Source: Corynebacterium stationis (lineage in GTDB: Bacteria; Actinomycetota; Actinomycetes; Mycobacteriales; Mycobacteriaceae). Taken from it: DNA of 64,000 nt. The notes below the pieces were generated by a model. The model was not told the DNA's origin, did no database searches, and saw only the letters and a program-made list of their open reading frames with translations. This document shows, one piece after another, positions 16,231 to 27,147 of the stretch. Each line of letters begins with the position of its first letter. The first letter of the stretch is position 1. The stretch is taken from positions 1,302,001 to 1,366,000 of the forward strand of contig NZ_CP009251.1 in NCBI RefSeq assembly GCF_001941345.1. Direction: 5' to 3'. Position numbers and translations under genes: made by a program.

Positions 16231-18906
16231 GTGAAGACTCATGAGATTCGCGAACGGTTTACGCAACACTTCGTCAATAGCGGACATGAAGCGGTACCGA
16301 GCGCCTCATTGATTCTGGACGACCCGAACCTGCTGTTCGTCAACGCTGGCATGGTTCCGTTCAAGCCCTACTTCTTAGGTCAGCAAAACCCGCCATTTCC
16401 TAATGGCTTGGCCACCTCGATCCAAAAGTGCGTCCGCACCTTGGACATTGAAGAAGTAGGCATTACTACCCGTCACAACACTTTCTTCCAGATGGCAGGC
16501 AACTTCTCCTTTGGCCAGTACTTCAAAGAGGGTGCAATCGAAAATGCATGGGCACTGCTTACCAACTCCGTCGACGAAGGCGGCTTTGGCTTAGACCCTG
16601 ATCGCTTGTGGGTTACCGTCTACCTCAACGATGACGAGGCAGCAAAAATCTGGAACGAAAAGATTGGCGTTCCTAAGGAACGTATTCAGCGCATGGGCAT
16701 GGAAGACAACTATTGGTCCATGGGCGTGCCTGGCCCTTGTGGTCCATGTTCTGAGATCTACTACGACCGCGGCCCGGAATACGGCGTCGAGGGCGGCCCA
16801 GAAGCCGATGACAACCGCTACATGGAAATCTGGAACCTCGTGTTCATGCAGAACATCCGTGGTGAAGGCAACGGCAAGGGAGACTTTGAACTACTTGGTG
16901 AGCTGCCGAAGAAAAACATTGATACCGGCCTCGGCATCGAGCGCGTAGCTTGTATTCTGCAGGGCGTAGACAATGTCTATGAGACTGACCTTTTGGCACC
17001 GGTTATCGCTGAGGCTGAAAAGGTCACCGGCGCTACCTATGAAGATCCAGAAGATGAGCGCATCAATGATGTGCGTTTCCGCGTGATTGCTGACCACTCG
17101 CGCACCGCGATGATGCTGATTTTGGATGGTGTAACGCCATCTAATGAAGGTCGCGGTTACATCCTGCGCCGTTTGGTACGCCGCATTATCCGTTCAGCAC
17201 GTCTGTTGGGTGCGCAGGCAGAAGTTCTTGAGCGTTTCATGAACACCATCATGGACACCATGGAACTGTCCTACCCAGAGATCGCGCAAAACCGCGAGCG
17301 TATCCTGCGCGTTGCCCTGAACGAAGAAAAGTCCTTCCTCAAGACCTTGGAGTCCGGCACGCACCGCTTCGATGAGGTCGCAGCGGCTGCCAAGACTGAA
17401 GGTAAGACCGTGGTGCGGGGCCAGGAAGCTTTCGAGTTGCACGATACTTATGGTTTCCCCATCGACTTGACTTTGGAAATGGCTGCAGAGGCTGGCCTAG
17501 AAGTTGATATGGATTCCTTTAACGCTGCGATGACCGAGCAACGTGAGCGCGCGAAGGCAGATAACCGTGCAAAGAAGCACGGGCATGCGGATGAGTCGCT
17601 ATACCGTGAGTGGGTTGATAATCAGCCAACTGTCTTTACCGGTTATGAAGAGCTTGCTTCAGACGCAAAGGTTATCGGCCTTGTGCGCGATGGTGAGAAA
17701 GTCACCTCAGCTGGTGCAGGCGAGCAAGTCGAAGTCATCTTGGACCACAGCCCGCTGTACGCGGAATCAGGTGGACAGATGGCAGACCGCGGTCGCATCT
17801 TTACCGGTGATACCGTTCTGAATGTTCAAGACGTGCAGAAGATCGGTAAGAAACTGTGGGTGCACAAGGCAACCGTTGCATCGGGTGGTCTAGATTTGGG
17901 CTCCCAGGTCACCGCTGAGGTTGATCAGAAGTGGCGTCACGGCGCAACACAGGCGCACACTGCAACCCACCTCATTCACGCAGCTTTGCGTGAGGTTCTA
18001 GGTCCAACAGCTGTGCAGGCAGGTTCTTTGAACCGTCCAGGTTACTTGCGCTTTGACTTCAACTTCACCGAACAGCTGTCTGATGCACAGCTGGAAGAGA
18101 TTGCATTGATTGCTAACCAGGCAGTGGATGCGGACTTTGCCGTCAACACCATTGAGACTTCGTTGGAAGAAGCCAAGGCAATGGGTGCGATGGCACTCTT
18201 TGGTGAAAACTACGGTCACGATGTGCGCGTGGTTGAAATTGGTGGACCATTTTCCATTGAGCTCTGCGGTGGTACGCACGTCAGCCACTCATCGCAGATT
18301 GGCCCAATATCTGTATTGGGTGAGTCTTCCGTGGGCTCTGGTGCACGTCGTATTGAGGCTTACTCGGGTATGGATGCTTTCCGTTATTACTCTAAGGAAG
18401 CAGCGCTTATCGATGCTGTCTCGAAGGACCTCAAGGTTCCTTCCGATGACCTACCAGGCCGTATTGCTTCGCTGACAGAGAAGCTCAAGCAGGCTGAAAA
18501 GGAAATCGCCAAGCTGCACCAGGCACAACTGCAGGCTAAGTCTGCTGAGTTTGTAGCTCAGGCACAGGACATCAATGGATTTAAGGTGCTTACCTTGAAC
18601 CTGCCTAATGGTGTTGCGGCTAATGACCTGCGTACCTTAGCTACTGATTTGCGTAACCGTTTGAGCAATGACGACGCGATTGTCGTCTTGGCTTCCGAAA
18701 ATGATGGCAAGCTGCCGTTTATTGCTGCGGCAACCAAGTCGGCTGTAGCGCGCGGCGTGAAGTCCGGCGATGTAGTCAAGCTCTTTGGTGGCTACGTTGA
18801 TGGTCGCGGTGGCGGCAAGCCAGATATGGCGCAGGGTGCTGGCAGCAATGCTGGTGGCATCGAGCAGGGCTTTGCTGCTGTCCGCGATTTTGCAGAAACT
18901 CTTTAA
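16231..18906 (+). CDS. alaS: Alanyl-tRNA synthetase
   Basis: The 891-residue enzyme charges tRNA-Ala and edits mischarged Ser/Gly. Seen in order are the catalytic domain ('[13 protein letters not shown]', 'RTLDIEEVG', '[18 protein letters not shown]', '[12 protein letters not shown]'), the tRNA-recognition domain, the editing domain with zinc ligands '[12 protein letters not shown]' and 'CGGTHVS', and the C-Ala domain ending in '[14 protein letters not shown]'. Length is normal. The GTG start has AAAGGA 9 nt upstream. It is followed 18 bp later by ruvX, so the two are probably cotranscribed. Confidence 0.97.
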   Translation: MKTHEIRERFTQHFVNSGHEAVPSASLILDDPNLLFVNAGMVPFKPYFLGQQNPPFPNGLATSIQKCVRTLDIEEVGITTRHNTFFQMAGNFSFGQYFKEGAIENAWALLTNSVDEGGFGLDPDRLWVTVYLNDDEAAKIWNEKIGVPKERIQRMGMEDNYWSMGVPGPCGPCSEIYYDRGPEYGVEGGPEADDNRYMEIWNLVFMQNIRGEGNGKGDFELLGELPKKNIDTGLGIERVACILQGVDNVYETDLLAPVIAEAEKVTGATYEDPEDERINDVRFRVIADHSRTAMMLILDGVTPSNEGRGYILRRLVRRIIRSARLLGAQAEVLERFMNTIMDTMELSYPEIAQNRERILRVALNEEKSFLKTLESGTHRFDEVAAAAKTEGKTVVRGQEAFELHDTYGFPIDLTLEMAAEAGLEVDMDSFNAAMTEQRERAKADNRAKKHGHADESLYREWVDNQPTVFTGYEELASDAKVIGLVRDGEKVTSAGAGEQVEVILDHSPLYAESGGQMADRGRIFTGDTVLNVQDVQKIGKKLWVHKATVASGGLDLGSQVTAEVDQKWRHGATQAHTATHLIHAALREVLGPTAVQAGSLNRPGYLRFDFNFTEQLSDAQLEEIALIANQAVDADFAVNTIETSLEEAKAMGAMALFGENYGHDVRVVEIGGPFSIELCGGTHVSHSSQIGPISVLGESSVGSGARRIEAYSGMDAFRYYSKEAALIDAVSKDLKVPSDDLPGRIASLTEKLKQAEKEIAKLHQAQLQAKSAEFVAQAQDINGFKVLTLNLPNGVAANDLRTLATDLRNRLSNDDAIVVLASENDGKLPFIAAATKSAVARGVKSGDVVKLFGGYVDGRGGGKPDMAQGAGSNAGGIEQGFAAVRDFAETL

Positions 18907-18924
18907 GTCCAGGCGTAATTAAAC

Positions 18925-19452
18925 ATGGCAAAAGTTTCCCCAGACACTCCCGGAGTAGACGACCCAGGCCTTGGGCGTCGGCTCGGTTTAGATGTTGGCA
19001 CGGTGCGCATTGGCGTGGCGGTCTCTGACCGCGATGCACGTCTTGCCACACCAGTTGCGACCGTGCCTCGGGAAACCGGGTTAAAAGACCCTGATAAGGG
19101 TGACATCGATAGGCTGCTGTCTATCATTGCCGAATACGGCATCGTGGAAATCGTTGTCGGTCTACCACGTGACCTCCAAGGCAATGGCTCTGCGAGTGTC
19201 AAGCACGCCAAAGAGATCGCCTTTCGTTTGAAGCGCCGTTTGAATAAGCCTTTTGCTACAGATCCCACGCCCCCTTCTCCGGCACCTGTGGTGCGCATGG
19301 GGGATGAGCGCCTTACCACCGTCGTCGCAACTACCGCATTGCGCGCATCGGGGGTAAGCGATAAGAAGGGACGCTTCGTCATCGACCAGGCTGCTGCAGT
19401 AGAGATTTTGCAGTCCTGGCTCGACGGACGTGCAGCTGCTTTAGGCGGCTAA
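18925..19452 (+). CDS. ruvX: Holliday-junction resolvase-like protein RuvX (YqgF)
   Basis: The 175-residue protein has the RNase H-like YqgF fold with the catalytic Asp in '[17 protein letters not shown]', '[20 protein letters not shown]' and the distal '[14 protein letters not shown]'. Family members are proposed to act in pre-16S rRNA 5'-end maturation or recombination. It carries a slightly extended N-terminus and an extra Pro-rich loop ([12 protein letters not shown]). It sits between alaS and mltG, the usual actinobacterial order. Confidence 0.92.
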   Translation: MAKVSPDTPGVDDPGLGRRLGLDVGTVRIGVAVSDRDARLATPVATVPRETGLKDPDKGDIDRLLSIIAEYGIVEIVVGLPRDLQGNGSASVKHAKEIAFRLKRRLNKPFATDPTPPSPAPVVRMGDERLTTVVATTALRASGVSDKKGRFVIDQAAAVEILQSWLDGRAAALGG

Positions 19453-19634
19453 ACTAGCTTGAATATAACGTGCTGGGGGCAAAGATATCTCAAAAAGGTA
19501 ACGATCTATCGGTATGCCTGCTCGCTTAACTAACACGGAGCGACTAATGTGGTGGCGTTAATACTTGTAGATGGCAACATTGTGACGCTTTCGGGCATTC
19601 GCAATGAAAACGACCCCAAGGAGCCGAAACCTTC

Positions 19635-20852
19635 GTGAGCCACAAAGAACCTCGACTGGCCAAGTCCGGCAAGTCAGCTAATCCCGCCAGGTCAATGGCC
19701 CCCGTCCATGTAAAGCGTCGTCAGCGTGGACTAGCGGTATTGATCGCTTCTTTCGTGTTGATTATCGGTGCCGTAGTGTACATCGCCATGCGCGTGCTTA
19801 GCGGCAGTGGCGGGGAATCTGAAGGCAATGACTACCAGGGCGAGGGCAACGGCTCAGTAGAGCTCGTGCAAATCCCTGAAGGCTCTTCTATTTCTGAGCT
19901 TGGCCCCGAGCTGGAAGAACGCGACATTGTTAAATCCAATGCCGCGTTCCAAGCCGCAGCAGCGAGCAACACCAATGCAGGCAATATTCAGCCGGGCTTT
20001 TACCGCTTGCAGGGTCAGATGAGCGGCAATGCGGCAGTGGAGGCACTGCTCAATGAAGAAAACCGCGTGGACATGCTGGCCGTCCACGGTGGTTCAACCT
20101 TGATGGACATTAACGTCTTAGGCGGCGATACTCGCTACGGCATTTACTCACTGATTGAGGTCGTAACCTGTAATGATGGCCAATGCGTTAATAAGCAAGA
20201 GCTAGAAGACACGGCAGCTTCCGTTGATCCTGCAGAGTTGGGCGCACCGGAGTGGGCACTTGAGGATATTCGTGCTCGCGGAAACGATCCGAAGCGTATC
20301 GAGGGCCTGATTGCACCGGGTGAATACGTCTTGGACCCAAATATGAACGCCCAGGAGATCTTGACCGATCTCATTACCCGTTCCACCAAGCGGTATAACG
20401 AGACAGGCATTGAAGAGCGTGCCCGCGCCATCGGCATTACTCCGTATGAGCTATTGACGTCTGCTTCTTTGGTAGAACGTGAAGCTCCAGCTGGAGAGTT
20501 CGATAAGGTTGCTCGCGTTATTCTCAACCGCCTTGATGAGCCGATGCGCTTAGAGTTCGACTCGACGGTCAACTACGGCTTGGAAGATGTGGAGTTGGCT
20601 ACAACTGACGAGGACCGCGGGAAAGTTACCCCGTGGAATACCTACGCGATGGATGGCTTGCCAGAGACCCCGATTGCTTCTCCATCTGAAGAAGCAATCC
20701 AAGCCATGGAAAACCCAGCGGAAGGTCAGTGGCTCTTCTTCGTGACTATCGACGATCAGGGCACCACGGTCTTTACCGATACCTTCGAAGAGCATCTGGA
20801 ACAAGTAGATCGCGCCATCGAATCTGGCATCTTGGATACCCAACGTCAGTAG
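19635..20852 (+). CDS. mltG: Endolytic murein transglycosylase MltG
   Basis: The 405-residue protein has a basic cytoplasmic N-terminus, one transmembrane helix (about residues 34-54), an acidic linker, a LysM-like region ('VQIPEGSSISELGPELEERDIV') and the YceG domain with the catalytic glutamate in 'LTSASLVEREA', then 'FDSTVNYGL', 'TPWNTYAMDGLPETPIASP' and 'LFFVTIDDQGTTVF'. It should cut nascent glycan strands at the cytoplasmic membrane and so set glycan length. The start is a GTG at 19635 with AAGGAG 11 nt upstream. A terminator follows. Confidence 0.94.
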   Translation: MSHKEPRLAKSGKSANPARSMAPVHVKRRQRGLAVLIASFVLIIGAVVYIAMRVLSGSGGESEGNDYQGEGNGSVELVQIPEGSSISELGPELEERDIVKSNAAFQAAAASNTNAGNIQPGFYRLQGQMSGNAAVEALLNEENRVDMLAVHGGSTLMDINVLGGDTRYGIYSLIEVVTCNDGQCVNKQELEDTAASVDPAELGAPEWALEDIRARGNDPKRIEGLIAPGEYVLDPNMNAQEILTDLITRSTKRYNETGIEERARAIGITPYELLTSASLVEREAPAGEFDKVARVILNRLDEPMRLEFDSTVNYGLEDVELATTDEDRGKVTPWNTYAMDGLPETPIASPSEEAIQAMENPAEGQWLFFVTIDDQGTTVFTDTFEEHLEQVDRAIESGILDTQRQ

Positions 20853-20857
20853 ACTAA

Positions 20858-20894
20858 ACAATGCGTGCTGTTTATCATCGCGCATTGTCTTTTT
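20858..20894 (+). terminator. Rho-independent terminator after mltG
   Basis: ACAATGCG (20858-20865) pairs with CGCATTGT (20881-20888), followed by CTTTTTC. Confidence 0.8.
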
Positions 20895-20972
20895 CCCTAA
20901 TTACTTCCTATTACCTTCTCGGCGTTTCAGCGAAAGTTTCCGGCGCCGGCACACAAGGAGCTTTGAGAGTAT

Positions 20973-21833
20973 ATGCCACGCGCAGCGGTCTTAGGCCAGC
21001 CCATTGCCCATTCCATGTCCCCAATCTTGCATACCGCGGGCTATAAGGCGTTGGGCCTTGATGATTGGTCATATACCCGGATTGAGGCGAATGCCGAGAC
21101 ACTACCGGGCATCGTGAGCGGATCAGAAGAAGACTACCGCGGCTTTTCGGTGACCATGCCGGGTAAATTCGCAGCATTTTCTCTAGCATGTGAAATTACC
21201 GACCGCGCGCGACTGATGGGCTCTGCCAATACCTTGGTGCGTATTGAAGGCGGCTGGCGCGCAGATAATACCGACACCGAAGGCGTTGAAGGGGCGTTGA
21301 CCGAGCTGCTTGGCCGTGCTGATAACTTGCGGGTGCGTGATTCTTCAACCACGCAACAAAGGGCATTGCTCATTGGCTCTGGCGGAACCGCACGCCCAGC
21401 TCTGTGGGCGCTGGCGCAGCGTGGTATTAAGAACATTGATCTCTTAAACCGCACTGACCGCCGCAGTGAGCTGCAACATCTGACGGAATCTCTTGGTCAA
21501 AATATTACGCCGGTGACCTATTCCGATGACATCGAAAAGATTGCGCAGCGCGCAGAAGTTATTATCTCCACGGTGCCATCACCCGCGCTAGAAGGTCATG
21601 AAGAGACGCTGGCGCACGCTCCAATCTTGGACGTTATCTACGACCCATGGCCAACTCCGCTCACCGTGCACGCGGCTTCCGATGGCTACCCGACAGTCGG
21701 CGGGCATCGCATGCTGGCTTATCAAGCGTTTAGTCAATTTGAGCAGTTCACTGGCCAGGAAGCGCCACGCGAAGCCATGTTTGAAGCTTTGAAGGTTTAC
21801 ATGCGTGACAAGAACGTCAACCGCCTGTACTAA
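20973..21833 (+). CDS. aroE: Shikimate dehydrogenase
   Basis: The 286-residue enzyme reduces 3-dehydroshikimate to shikimate with NADPH. It shows 'AVLGQPIAHSMSPILHTAGY', the catalytic lysine in 'GFSVTMPGK', the catalytic aspartate in 'ADNTDTEG', the nucleotide-binding 'LLIGSGGTARPALWALAQ' with 'NRTDRR' for NADP, and the C-terminal 'GGHRMLAYQAFSQFEQFTG'. It is the first gene of a shikimate cluster that continues with aroC, aroK, aroB and aroQ, with a small prepilin peptidase gene between aroE and aroC. Confidence 0.95.
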   Translation: MPRAAVLGQPIAHSMSPILHTAGYKALGLDDWSYTRIEANAETLPGIVSGSEEDYRGFSVTMPGKFAAFSLACEITDRARLMGSANTLVRIEGGWRADNTDTEGVEGALTELLGRADNLRVRDSSTTQQRALLIGSGGTARPALWALAQRGIKNIDLLNRTDRRSELQHLTESLGQNITPVTYSDDIEKIAQRAEVIISTVPSPALEGHEETLAHAPILDVIYDPWPTPLTVHAASDGYPTVGGHRMLAYQAFSQFEQFTGQEAPREAMFEALKVYMRDKNVNRLY

Positions 21834-21904
21834 GTAAAACGCCGGTACGCTGAGATGTAGACGTCTTATGACCGGAAGTGAAGCATACTTGGGGGAGTGT
21901 GTTG

Positions 21905-22369
21905 ATGCAGAATTTAATAGCACAGGCTGTGCCCATCGTGGGGCTCGGGGGCGCAGCTGTGTGGGCAGTAGCGCTAATAATTTATGATGTTCGGCAGCGC
22001 CGCTTGCCGGACTTTCTCACTTTGCCGGCAGCAGCCTTGGCACTTGGGTGGATTGGATTTACCCTGCAGTGGCATGCGCTGTGGGGGCTTTTATGGTCAG
22101 CTCTTTATTTGTTGCTGGCCCTAGCCAGCAACGGACAGGGCATGGGTGGGGGCGACATAAAGCTGGCGGTGTCGCTCGGGGTTGTCATGGTGAAGCACTC
22201 TGGAGTCTTTGCACTTTTGGTAGCAATCGGGCTGACAGCGGTGATAGCGCTGATATGGGGCCTGATTTTGCGGGGGAGAGCTAGGCAGCGCGGCATTGAT
22301 CGTGCAGATCCACCCAACGGGCCAGCCATGCTTTTTGCGACTGCGATAGTAGTTTTTACACCTTGGTAG
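21905..22369 (+). CDS. Small A24-family prepilin peptidase
   Basis: The roughly 154-residue polytopic membrane protein carries both catalytic aspartate motifs of type IV prepilin peptidases: Asp in 'YDVRQRRLPD' and Asp in 'GMGGGDIKLA'. It lacks the N-terminal methyltransferase domain and its zinc cysteines, as expected for the short actinobacterial form. I start at the ATG at 21905 because GGGGGAG precedes it at 8 nt. Its position inside the aro cluster is conserved in corynebacteria and mycobacteria. No pilin genes are visible in this window, so its substrate is elsewhere. Confidence 0.85.
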   Translation: MQNLIAQAVPIVGLGGAAVWAVALIIYDVRQRRLPDFLTLPAAALALGWIGFTLQWHALWGLLWSALYLLLALASNGQGMGGGDIKLAVSLGVVMVKHSGVFALLVAIGLTAVIALIWGLILRGRARQRGIDRADPPNGPAMLFATAIVVFTPW

Positions 22370-22424
22370 GGGGAGTGCTGAATCAAACGGGGAGCCAAAT
22401 GGTTCATTAAGGTTTGCCACATGT

Positions 22425-22430
22425 GATAAT
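22425..22430 (+). promoter_or_regulatory. -10 box of a leaderless promoter for aroC
   Basis: GATAAT is followed by 7 nt and the aroC ATG at 22438. It supports starting AroC at [12 protein letters not shown] and gives aroCKBQ its own promoter. Confidence 0.55.
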
Positions 22431-22437
22431 GGTTTGC

Positions 22438-23652
22438 ATGCTTCGTTGGACTACTGCAGGAGAATCCCACGGCCAGGCGCTCATCGCGATGCTTGAGCAC
22501 ATGCCGGCCGGGGTACCCGTTGACCGTGATGAAATTTCATTCCAGCTTGCTCGTCGTCGCCTTGGCTATGGCCGCGGTGCACGCATGAAGTTTGAAGCTG
22601 ATGAACTAACTTTGCTCACTGGCATTCGGCATGGATATACCTTGGGCAGCCCAATCTCCATCATGATTGGTAACACTGAGTGGCCAAAGTGGACCACGAT
22701 CATGTCCGCAGAAAAGCTGGACATGGAAGATCCAGAAAACGTCAAGGCCATGGAATCGGGCCGTGGCGCACCACTTACCCGCCCGCGCCCAGGTCATGCG
22801 GACTTTGCCGGCATGATTAAGTACGGACACTCCGAAGCGCGCCCAATTTTGGAGCGTTCTTCGGCACGTGAGACCGCAGCGCGTGTTGCAGCGGCAACCG
22901 TGGCACGTAGCTTCCTGCGTGAAACCCTTGGCGTCGAGGTGCTTTCACACGTGATTTCCATTGGACCTTCTGAAAAGTACGAAGGCCCAGCACCGAGTTT
23001 TGATGACCTTAGTGCGATTGATGAATCTCCAGTGCGCTCTTTTGACAAGGCCGCTGAAGAATCCATGATTTCAGAGATTGAAAAAGCGAAGAAGCAAGGC
23101 GATACCCTCGGCGGCATCGTTGAGGTTGTTGTCGATGGCCTTCCGATCGGCCTAGGCTCGCACATCTCCGGTGATGACCGCTTGGATGCGCAACTGGCTG
23201 CGGCACTGATGGGCATCCAGGCCATCAAGGGTGTGGAAGTTGGCGATGGCTTTGAAGAAGCTCGCCGCCCAGGCTCACAGGCCCACGATGAAATGGTGCG
23301 CACTGAAGACGGCGTTGACCGTCTCACTAACCGCGCTGGCGGCCTAGAAGGCGGCATGACCAATGGTCAGCAGCTGCGCGTGCGCGCTGCCATGAAGCCA
23401 ATTTCCACCGTGCCACGCGCGCTGAAGACCGTGGATATGGCGACCGGTAAGGCAGCAACTGGTATCCACCAACGCTCTGATGTGTGTGCTGTTCCTGCTG
23501 CCGGTGTCGTAGCCGAGGCCATGGTGGCTTTGGTGCTGGCACGCGCGGTCCTAGATAAATTCGGTGGCGATAGCGTCGAGGAAACCAAGCGTAATATCGC
23601 TGCTTACCAAGAATACGTCGCACAGCGTTTGGCTTTTGACCAGGAAAATTAA
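22438..23652 (+). CDS. aroC: Chorismate synthase
   Basis: The 404-residue enzyme makes chorismate from EPSP with reduced FMN. Signature sequences are '[24 protein letters not shown]', '[15 protein letters not shown]', '[12 protein letters not shown]', '[13 protein letters not shown]', '[25 protein letters not shown]' and '[17 protein letters not shown]'. The in-frame ATG at 22414 adds eight residues not found in the family, so the start at 22438 is preferred. aroK begins 2 bp after its stop. Confidence 0.97.
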   Translation: MLRWTTAGESHGQALIAMLEHMPAGVPVDRDEISFQLARRRLGYGRGARMKFEADELTLLTGIRHGYTLGSPISIMIGNTEWPKWTTIMSAEKLDMEDPENVKAMESGRGAPLTRPRPGHADFAGMIKYGHSEARPILERSSARETAARVAAATVARSFLRETLGVEVLSHVISIGPSEKYEGPAPSFDDLSAIDESPVRSFDKAAEESMISEIEKAKKQGDTLGGIVEVVVDGLPIGLGSHISGDDRLDAQLAAALMGIQAIKGVEVGDGFEEARRPGSQAHDEMVRTEDGVDRLTNRAGGLEGGMTNGQQLRVRAAMKPISTVPRALKTVDMATGKAATGIHQRSDVCAVPAAGVVAEAMVALVLARAVLDKFGGDSVEETKRNIAAYQEYVAQRLAFDQEN

Positions 23653-23654
23653 TC

Positions 23655-24206
23655 ATGACTCTTCCCAATATCCCGCCGCAGCCGACTGCGGTTACTCGCC
23701 CCCGCGTGGTCTTGGTCGGCCCGCCTGGTGCTGGCAAATCCACCATCGGCAGGCGCTTATCCCGTGCCCTCAACGTTGGTTTAGTGGACTCTGACCAGCT
23801 AATTGAAGAAGCAGAAGGTAAGTCTTGCGGCGAAGTATTCTCCGATCTCGGTGAACCCAAATTCCGCGAGATTGAGGCCGAGCACGTTGCTGAAGCTTTG
23901 GCATCAGATGGCGTAGTTTCCCTTGGTGGTGGTGCCGTGTTGACGGAAACGACCCGCCAGCTTCTAGAAAACCACACCGTGGTGCTTGTCGATGTCTCCG
24001 CGGAAGAAGGCGCACGCCGCACCGCGCGGGAATCTACTCGTCCGGTACTCGCAGCGGATGATCCCGTGGAGCACTACCGCGAACTCATTGAAGCGCGCAA
24101 GCAGTTTTACCGCGAGGTAGCCAATTTCCGCGCCCGTACTGATGGCCGCAGCCCGCAGCAAGTAGTTGGGGACATCCTGGGATTCCTCGACACCGTTTGT
24201 TTATAA
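23655..24206 (+). CDS. aroK: Shikimate kinase
   Basis: The 183-residue P-loop kinase phosphorylates shikimate. It has Walker A 'VGPPGAGKSTIGRRLSRAL', the shikimate-binding 'DSDQLIEE', 'FREIEAEHVAEAL', 'VSLGGGAVL' and the lid with 'RPVLAADDP'. It lies 2 bp after aroC and before aroB and is surely cotranscribed with them. A 15-residue N-terminal extension precedes the fold. Confidence 0.95.
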   Translation: MTLPNIPPQPTAVTRPRVVLVGPPGAGKSTIGRRLSRALNVGLVDSDQLIEEAEGKSCGEVFSDLGEPKFREIEAEHVAEALASDGVVSLGGGAVLTETTRQLLENHTVVLVDVSAEEGARRTARESTRPVLAADDPVEHYRELIEARKQFYREVANFRARTDGRSPQQVVGDILGFLDTVCL

Positions 24207-24264
24207 ACACTTTGTTCAATCACCTGCTTAAATCCTTGCGTGAAAGCGCAGAAAGGCAATGACA

Positions 24265-25335
24265 GTGACCACAATCGCCGTGAATGGACCAGCTCCCTAC
24301 GAGGTGGTCATTGACCAAGGCCTGGATGCGCGCATCGCAGAGCACGCGAAGGCAACAGGTGCCGACAAAGTTATGGTTGTGCACCAGCCCAGCATCGCTG
24401 CGCCGGCGGCGCAGTTGGCCGAGCATTTGCAGGCCGAAGGCTTGCAGGTCGTCGTGGAAGAAGTACCTGATGCCGAGGCAGGCAAGCAAGTTGCTAACCC
24501 GATTAAGTTGTGGGATCGCCTGGGTGAGGAGAATTTCTCCCGCACCGATGCAATCGTGGGACTTGGCGGTGGAGCAGTAACCGATATGGCCGGTTTCGTT
24601 GCCGCGACTTGGATGCGCGGCATCAAGGTCATCCAGGTTCCTACCACCTTGTTAGCGATGGTAGACGCAGCAGTCGGCGGCAAGACAGGAATCAATACCG
24701 CGGCGGGTAAAAATCTCGTCGGCGCCTTCCATGAGCCCTCCGCCGTGTTTATCGACTTAGAGCGCCTGCGCACTTTACCTGCCGATGAAATCATTGCCGG
24801 CTCGGCTGAAATCATCAAGACGGGCTTTATCCATGACCCGGTCATCATTGAACGTTATGAGCAAGACCCTGCAGCGTGTTTGGATCCAGACGGATTCCTG
24901 CCAGAGCTGATCGCGCGCTCCGTAGCGGTTAAGGCCAAGGTCGTTGGTGAAGACCTGAAGGAAGCCGGTCTGCGGGAGACGCTGAACTACGGTCATACTT
25001 TCGGCCACGCGGTGGAGTTGCGGGAGAACTACTCCTGGCGCCACGGCAAGGCAGTGGCAGTGGGCTTGATGTTCATCGCACACTTGTCACAAGCTCGCGG
25101 GCTTATCGATGCCTCCCTGGTTGCCCAACATGAGCGTATCCTTCACAGTATTGGCCTGCCTACAACTTATGAGCCTGGTCATTTCGACGAGCTGTACCAG
25201 GCCATGACGCGCGATAAGAAAAACCGTCACGGCACCATCCGGTTTGTGGCCTTGACTGGTGTGGGGAGCACGACGCGCCTGGAAGGCCCGAGCATCGATG
25301 AGCTTCGCGCCGCCTACGACGCGATTTCTCAGTAG
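24265..25335 (+). CDS. aroB: 3-dehydroquinate synthase
   Basis: The 356-residue enzyme converts DAHP to 3-dehydroquinate using NAD and a divalent metal. It contains '[25 protein letters not shown]' (cut here: motif [11 protein letters not shown]), '[21 protein letters not shown]', '[10 protein letters not shown]', 'GSAEIIKTG' and the metal histidines in '[11 protein letters not shown]' and '[10 protein letters not shown]'. I prefer the GTG at 24265, which has GAAAGG at 8 nt; the ATG at 24259 is only 2 nt from that site. It sits between aroK and aroQ. Confidence 0.95.
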   Translation: MTTIAVNGPAPYEVVIDQGLDARIAEHAKATGADKVMVVHQPSIAAPAAQLAEHLQAEGLQVVVEEVPDAEAGKQVANPIKLWDRLGEENFSRTDAIVGLGGGAVTDMAGFVAATWMRGIKVIQVPTTLLAMVDAAVGGKTGINTAAGKNLVGAFHEPSAVFIDLERLRTLPADEIIAGSAEIIKTGFIHDPVIIERYEQDPAACLDPDGFLPELIARSVAVKAKVVGEDLKEAGLRETLNYGHTFGHAVELRENYSWRHGKAVAVGLMFIAHLSQARGLIDASLVAQHERILHSIGLPTTYEPGHFDELYQAMTRDKKNRHGTIRFVALTGVGSTTRLEGPSIDELRAAYDAISQ

Positions 25336-25373
25336 CAACCACTGTAGTAACGACAAAGAAGGAAGATTTCCAC

Positions 25374-25823
25374 ATGAAGATTGTTGTAGTCAACGGACCA
25401 AACTTGAACCGCTTGGGCAAGCGTCAGCCGGAAATCTACGGCACTACTACTTTGGCCGATATTGAAAAACTCGTGCGCGCTCACGCAGACAAGGCAGGCG
25501 TGGAATTGGATTTTGTGCAGTCCAACCACGAAGGCGTACTGCTTGATGCTGTGCACGCGGCTGCCGATGACAACGCCGCCGTCATCATCAACCCTGGCGC
25601 CTTTACTCACACGTCGGTAGCTTTACGCGACGCGTTGGCCGAAATTGCCGACGGCCAAGGTTATGTGGAAGTACACATCTCTAACGTGCACGCGCGTGAG
25701 CCTTTCCGCCGGCACTCCTACCTTTCCGATAAAGCCCGCGGCGTTATCGCTGGTTTGGGTGTGTATGGCTACGTTGCAGCCTTGGGATTTTTCACCCAAG
25801 ATCTCACCCCAAAGGATGCTTAG
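25374..25823 (+). CDS. aroQ: Type II 3-dehydroquinate dehydratase
   Basis: The 149-residue protein has the typical length of the dodecameric type II enzyme that dehydrates 3-dehydroquinate. Motifs are '[16 protein letters not shown]' with the catalytic tyrosine, '[13 protein letters not shown]', '[17 protein letters not shown]', '[17 protein letters not shown]' and 'GLGVYGY'. AAGGAAG precedes the ATG. It is the last gene of the aro cluster before pepQ. Confidence 0.96.
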   Translation: MKIVVVNGPNLNRLGKRQPEIYGTTTLADIEKLVRAHADKAGVELDFVQSNHEGVLLDAVHAAADDNAAVIINPGAFTHTSVALRDALAEIADGQGYVEVHISNVHAREPFRRHSYLSDKARGVIAGLGVYGYVAALGFFTQDLTPKDA

Positions 25824-25931
25824 GCAGCTAAGCTACAGAAGTATTCGACGCTAATTAAAAATTCATCAGCCTGAGGTGTTTTGCAGGACTAAGAAAGCCT
25901 CGGGCGTGAGAGAAAAGGATAGATAGTAATT

Positions 25932-27023
25932 ATGGGTTTGGCAGATACTCGCTTTAGCAATCGCCGCCGGGCATTGGCTGCTACGTTGGCAGCGCAGCGC
26001 ATCGATGCAATTTTAGTTACTGACTTGACCCATATGCGCTATCTAACCGGCTTTTCCGGATCCAATGGTGCCTTGCTCTTGCGCAAGGATCTCTCTGCTG
26101 TCGTGACTACCGATGGCCGCTACACCACTCAGATTGCTGAAGAAGTCCCTGATATCAAGGCAACCATTCAGCGTCGCGTGGGACCGAATCTTTTGGAAGG
26201 CCTGGAAGGTCCACAACGCGTGGGCTTCGAAGCGGCCTATGTTTCCGTTGAGGAATTTAAAAAGTTGGAAGAGGCCTGCCCGGAAGATATTACGTTGGTG
26301 CCTGTTTCCGGTGTGATTGAAAAGCAGCGTGAGAAAAAGGATTACTACGAGCTCCAGCGCCTCGAAGAGATTGCTTTATTGGCCAATAATGCCCTCGAAG
26401 ACTTACTGGAGGCAGGGGAGCTGGCTATTGGCCGCACCGAACGTCAAGTTGCAGCGGATCTGGAATACCGCATGCGCAAGGCTGGTGCTGAGCGCGTCAG
26501 CTTTGACACCATCGTCGCTTCCGGTCCTAATTCCGCGAAACCACACCACGGTGCTGAAGACCGCGTGATTGCTAATGGTGATTTGGTCACCATCGATTTC
26601 GGTGCGCACTTGCATGGGTTTAACTCCGATATGACCCGCACCTTCGTAGCAGGCGAGGTCACGGACTTTGCCAAGGAAATCTACGACGTTGTCTTAGAAG
26701 CACAGCTCGCCGGCGTAGCAGCAGCTCGTCCGGGAACCGCTCTTTACGATGTGGATCGCGCGTGCCGCTCCATTATCGAAGATGCTGGCTTTGGTGAATA
26801 CTTCGTGCACTCCACAGGCCACGGCATTGGTCTTCACGTGCATGAAGGGCCTTCAGCAGCGGTAACCGGTAAGGGTTATTTGGAAGAGAACATGACGCTC
26901 ACCATCGAACCGGGTATTTATGTCCCCGGTAAAGGCGGCGTCCGCATCGAAGACACCCTGATTATTACTTCTGGGGCGCCGAAGATTATTACCCCGATGT
27001 CCAAAGAATTGCGGATCATTTAG
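25932..27023 (+). CDS. pepQ: M24-family Xaa-Pro peptidase
   Basis: The 363-residue protein has a creatinase-like N-domain and the pita-bread metallopeptidase domain. All five metal ligands are visible: Asp in 'VTIDFGAH', Asp in 'SDMTRTF', His in 'HSTGHGIGLHVHEGP', Glu in 'TIEPGIY' and Glu in 'VRIEDTL'. It should cleave X-Pro bonds in the cytoplasm. The arrangement aroQ-pepQ-efp-nusB is conserved in actinobacteria. The ribosome site AAAGGAT precedes the ATG by about 11 nt. Confidence 0.92.
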   Translation: MGLADTRFSNRRRALAATLAAQRIDAILVTDLTHMRYLTGFSGSNGALLLRKDLSAVVTTDGRYTTQIAEEVPDIKATIQRRVGPNLLEGLEGPQRVGFEAAYVSVEEFKKLEEACPEDITLVPVSGVIEKQREKKDYYELQRLEEIALLANNALEDLLEAGELAIGRTERQVAADLEYRMRKAGAERVSFDTIVASGPNSAKPHHGAEDRVIANGDLVTIDFGAHLHGFNSDMTRTFVAGEVTDFAKEIYDVVLEAQLAGVAAARPGTALYDVDRACRSIIEDAGFGEYFVHSTGHGIGLHVHEGPSAAVTGKGYLEENMTLTIEPGIYVPGKGGVRIEDTLIITSGAPKIITPMSKELRII

Positions 27024-27147
27024 TAACGATGAGGACTATGTTGCACGGTTGCTAAAATGACCTTGTTTTAGTCCAGTAACGTGTGGACACCGCAGTGTAG
27101 TAGGATAGTAGACCGTACTTTTACACGAACCATCACAGGAGAATCTC

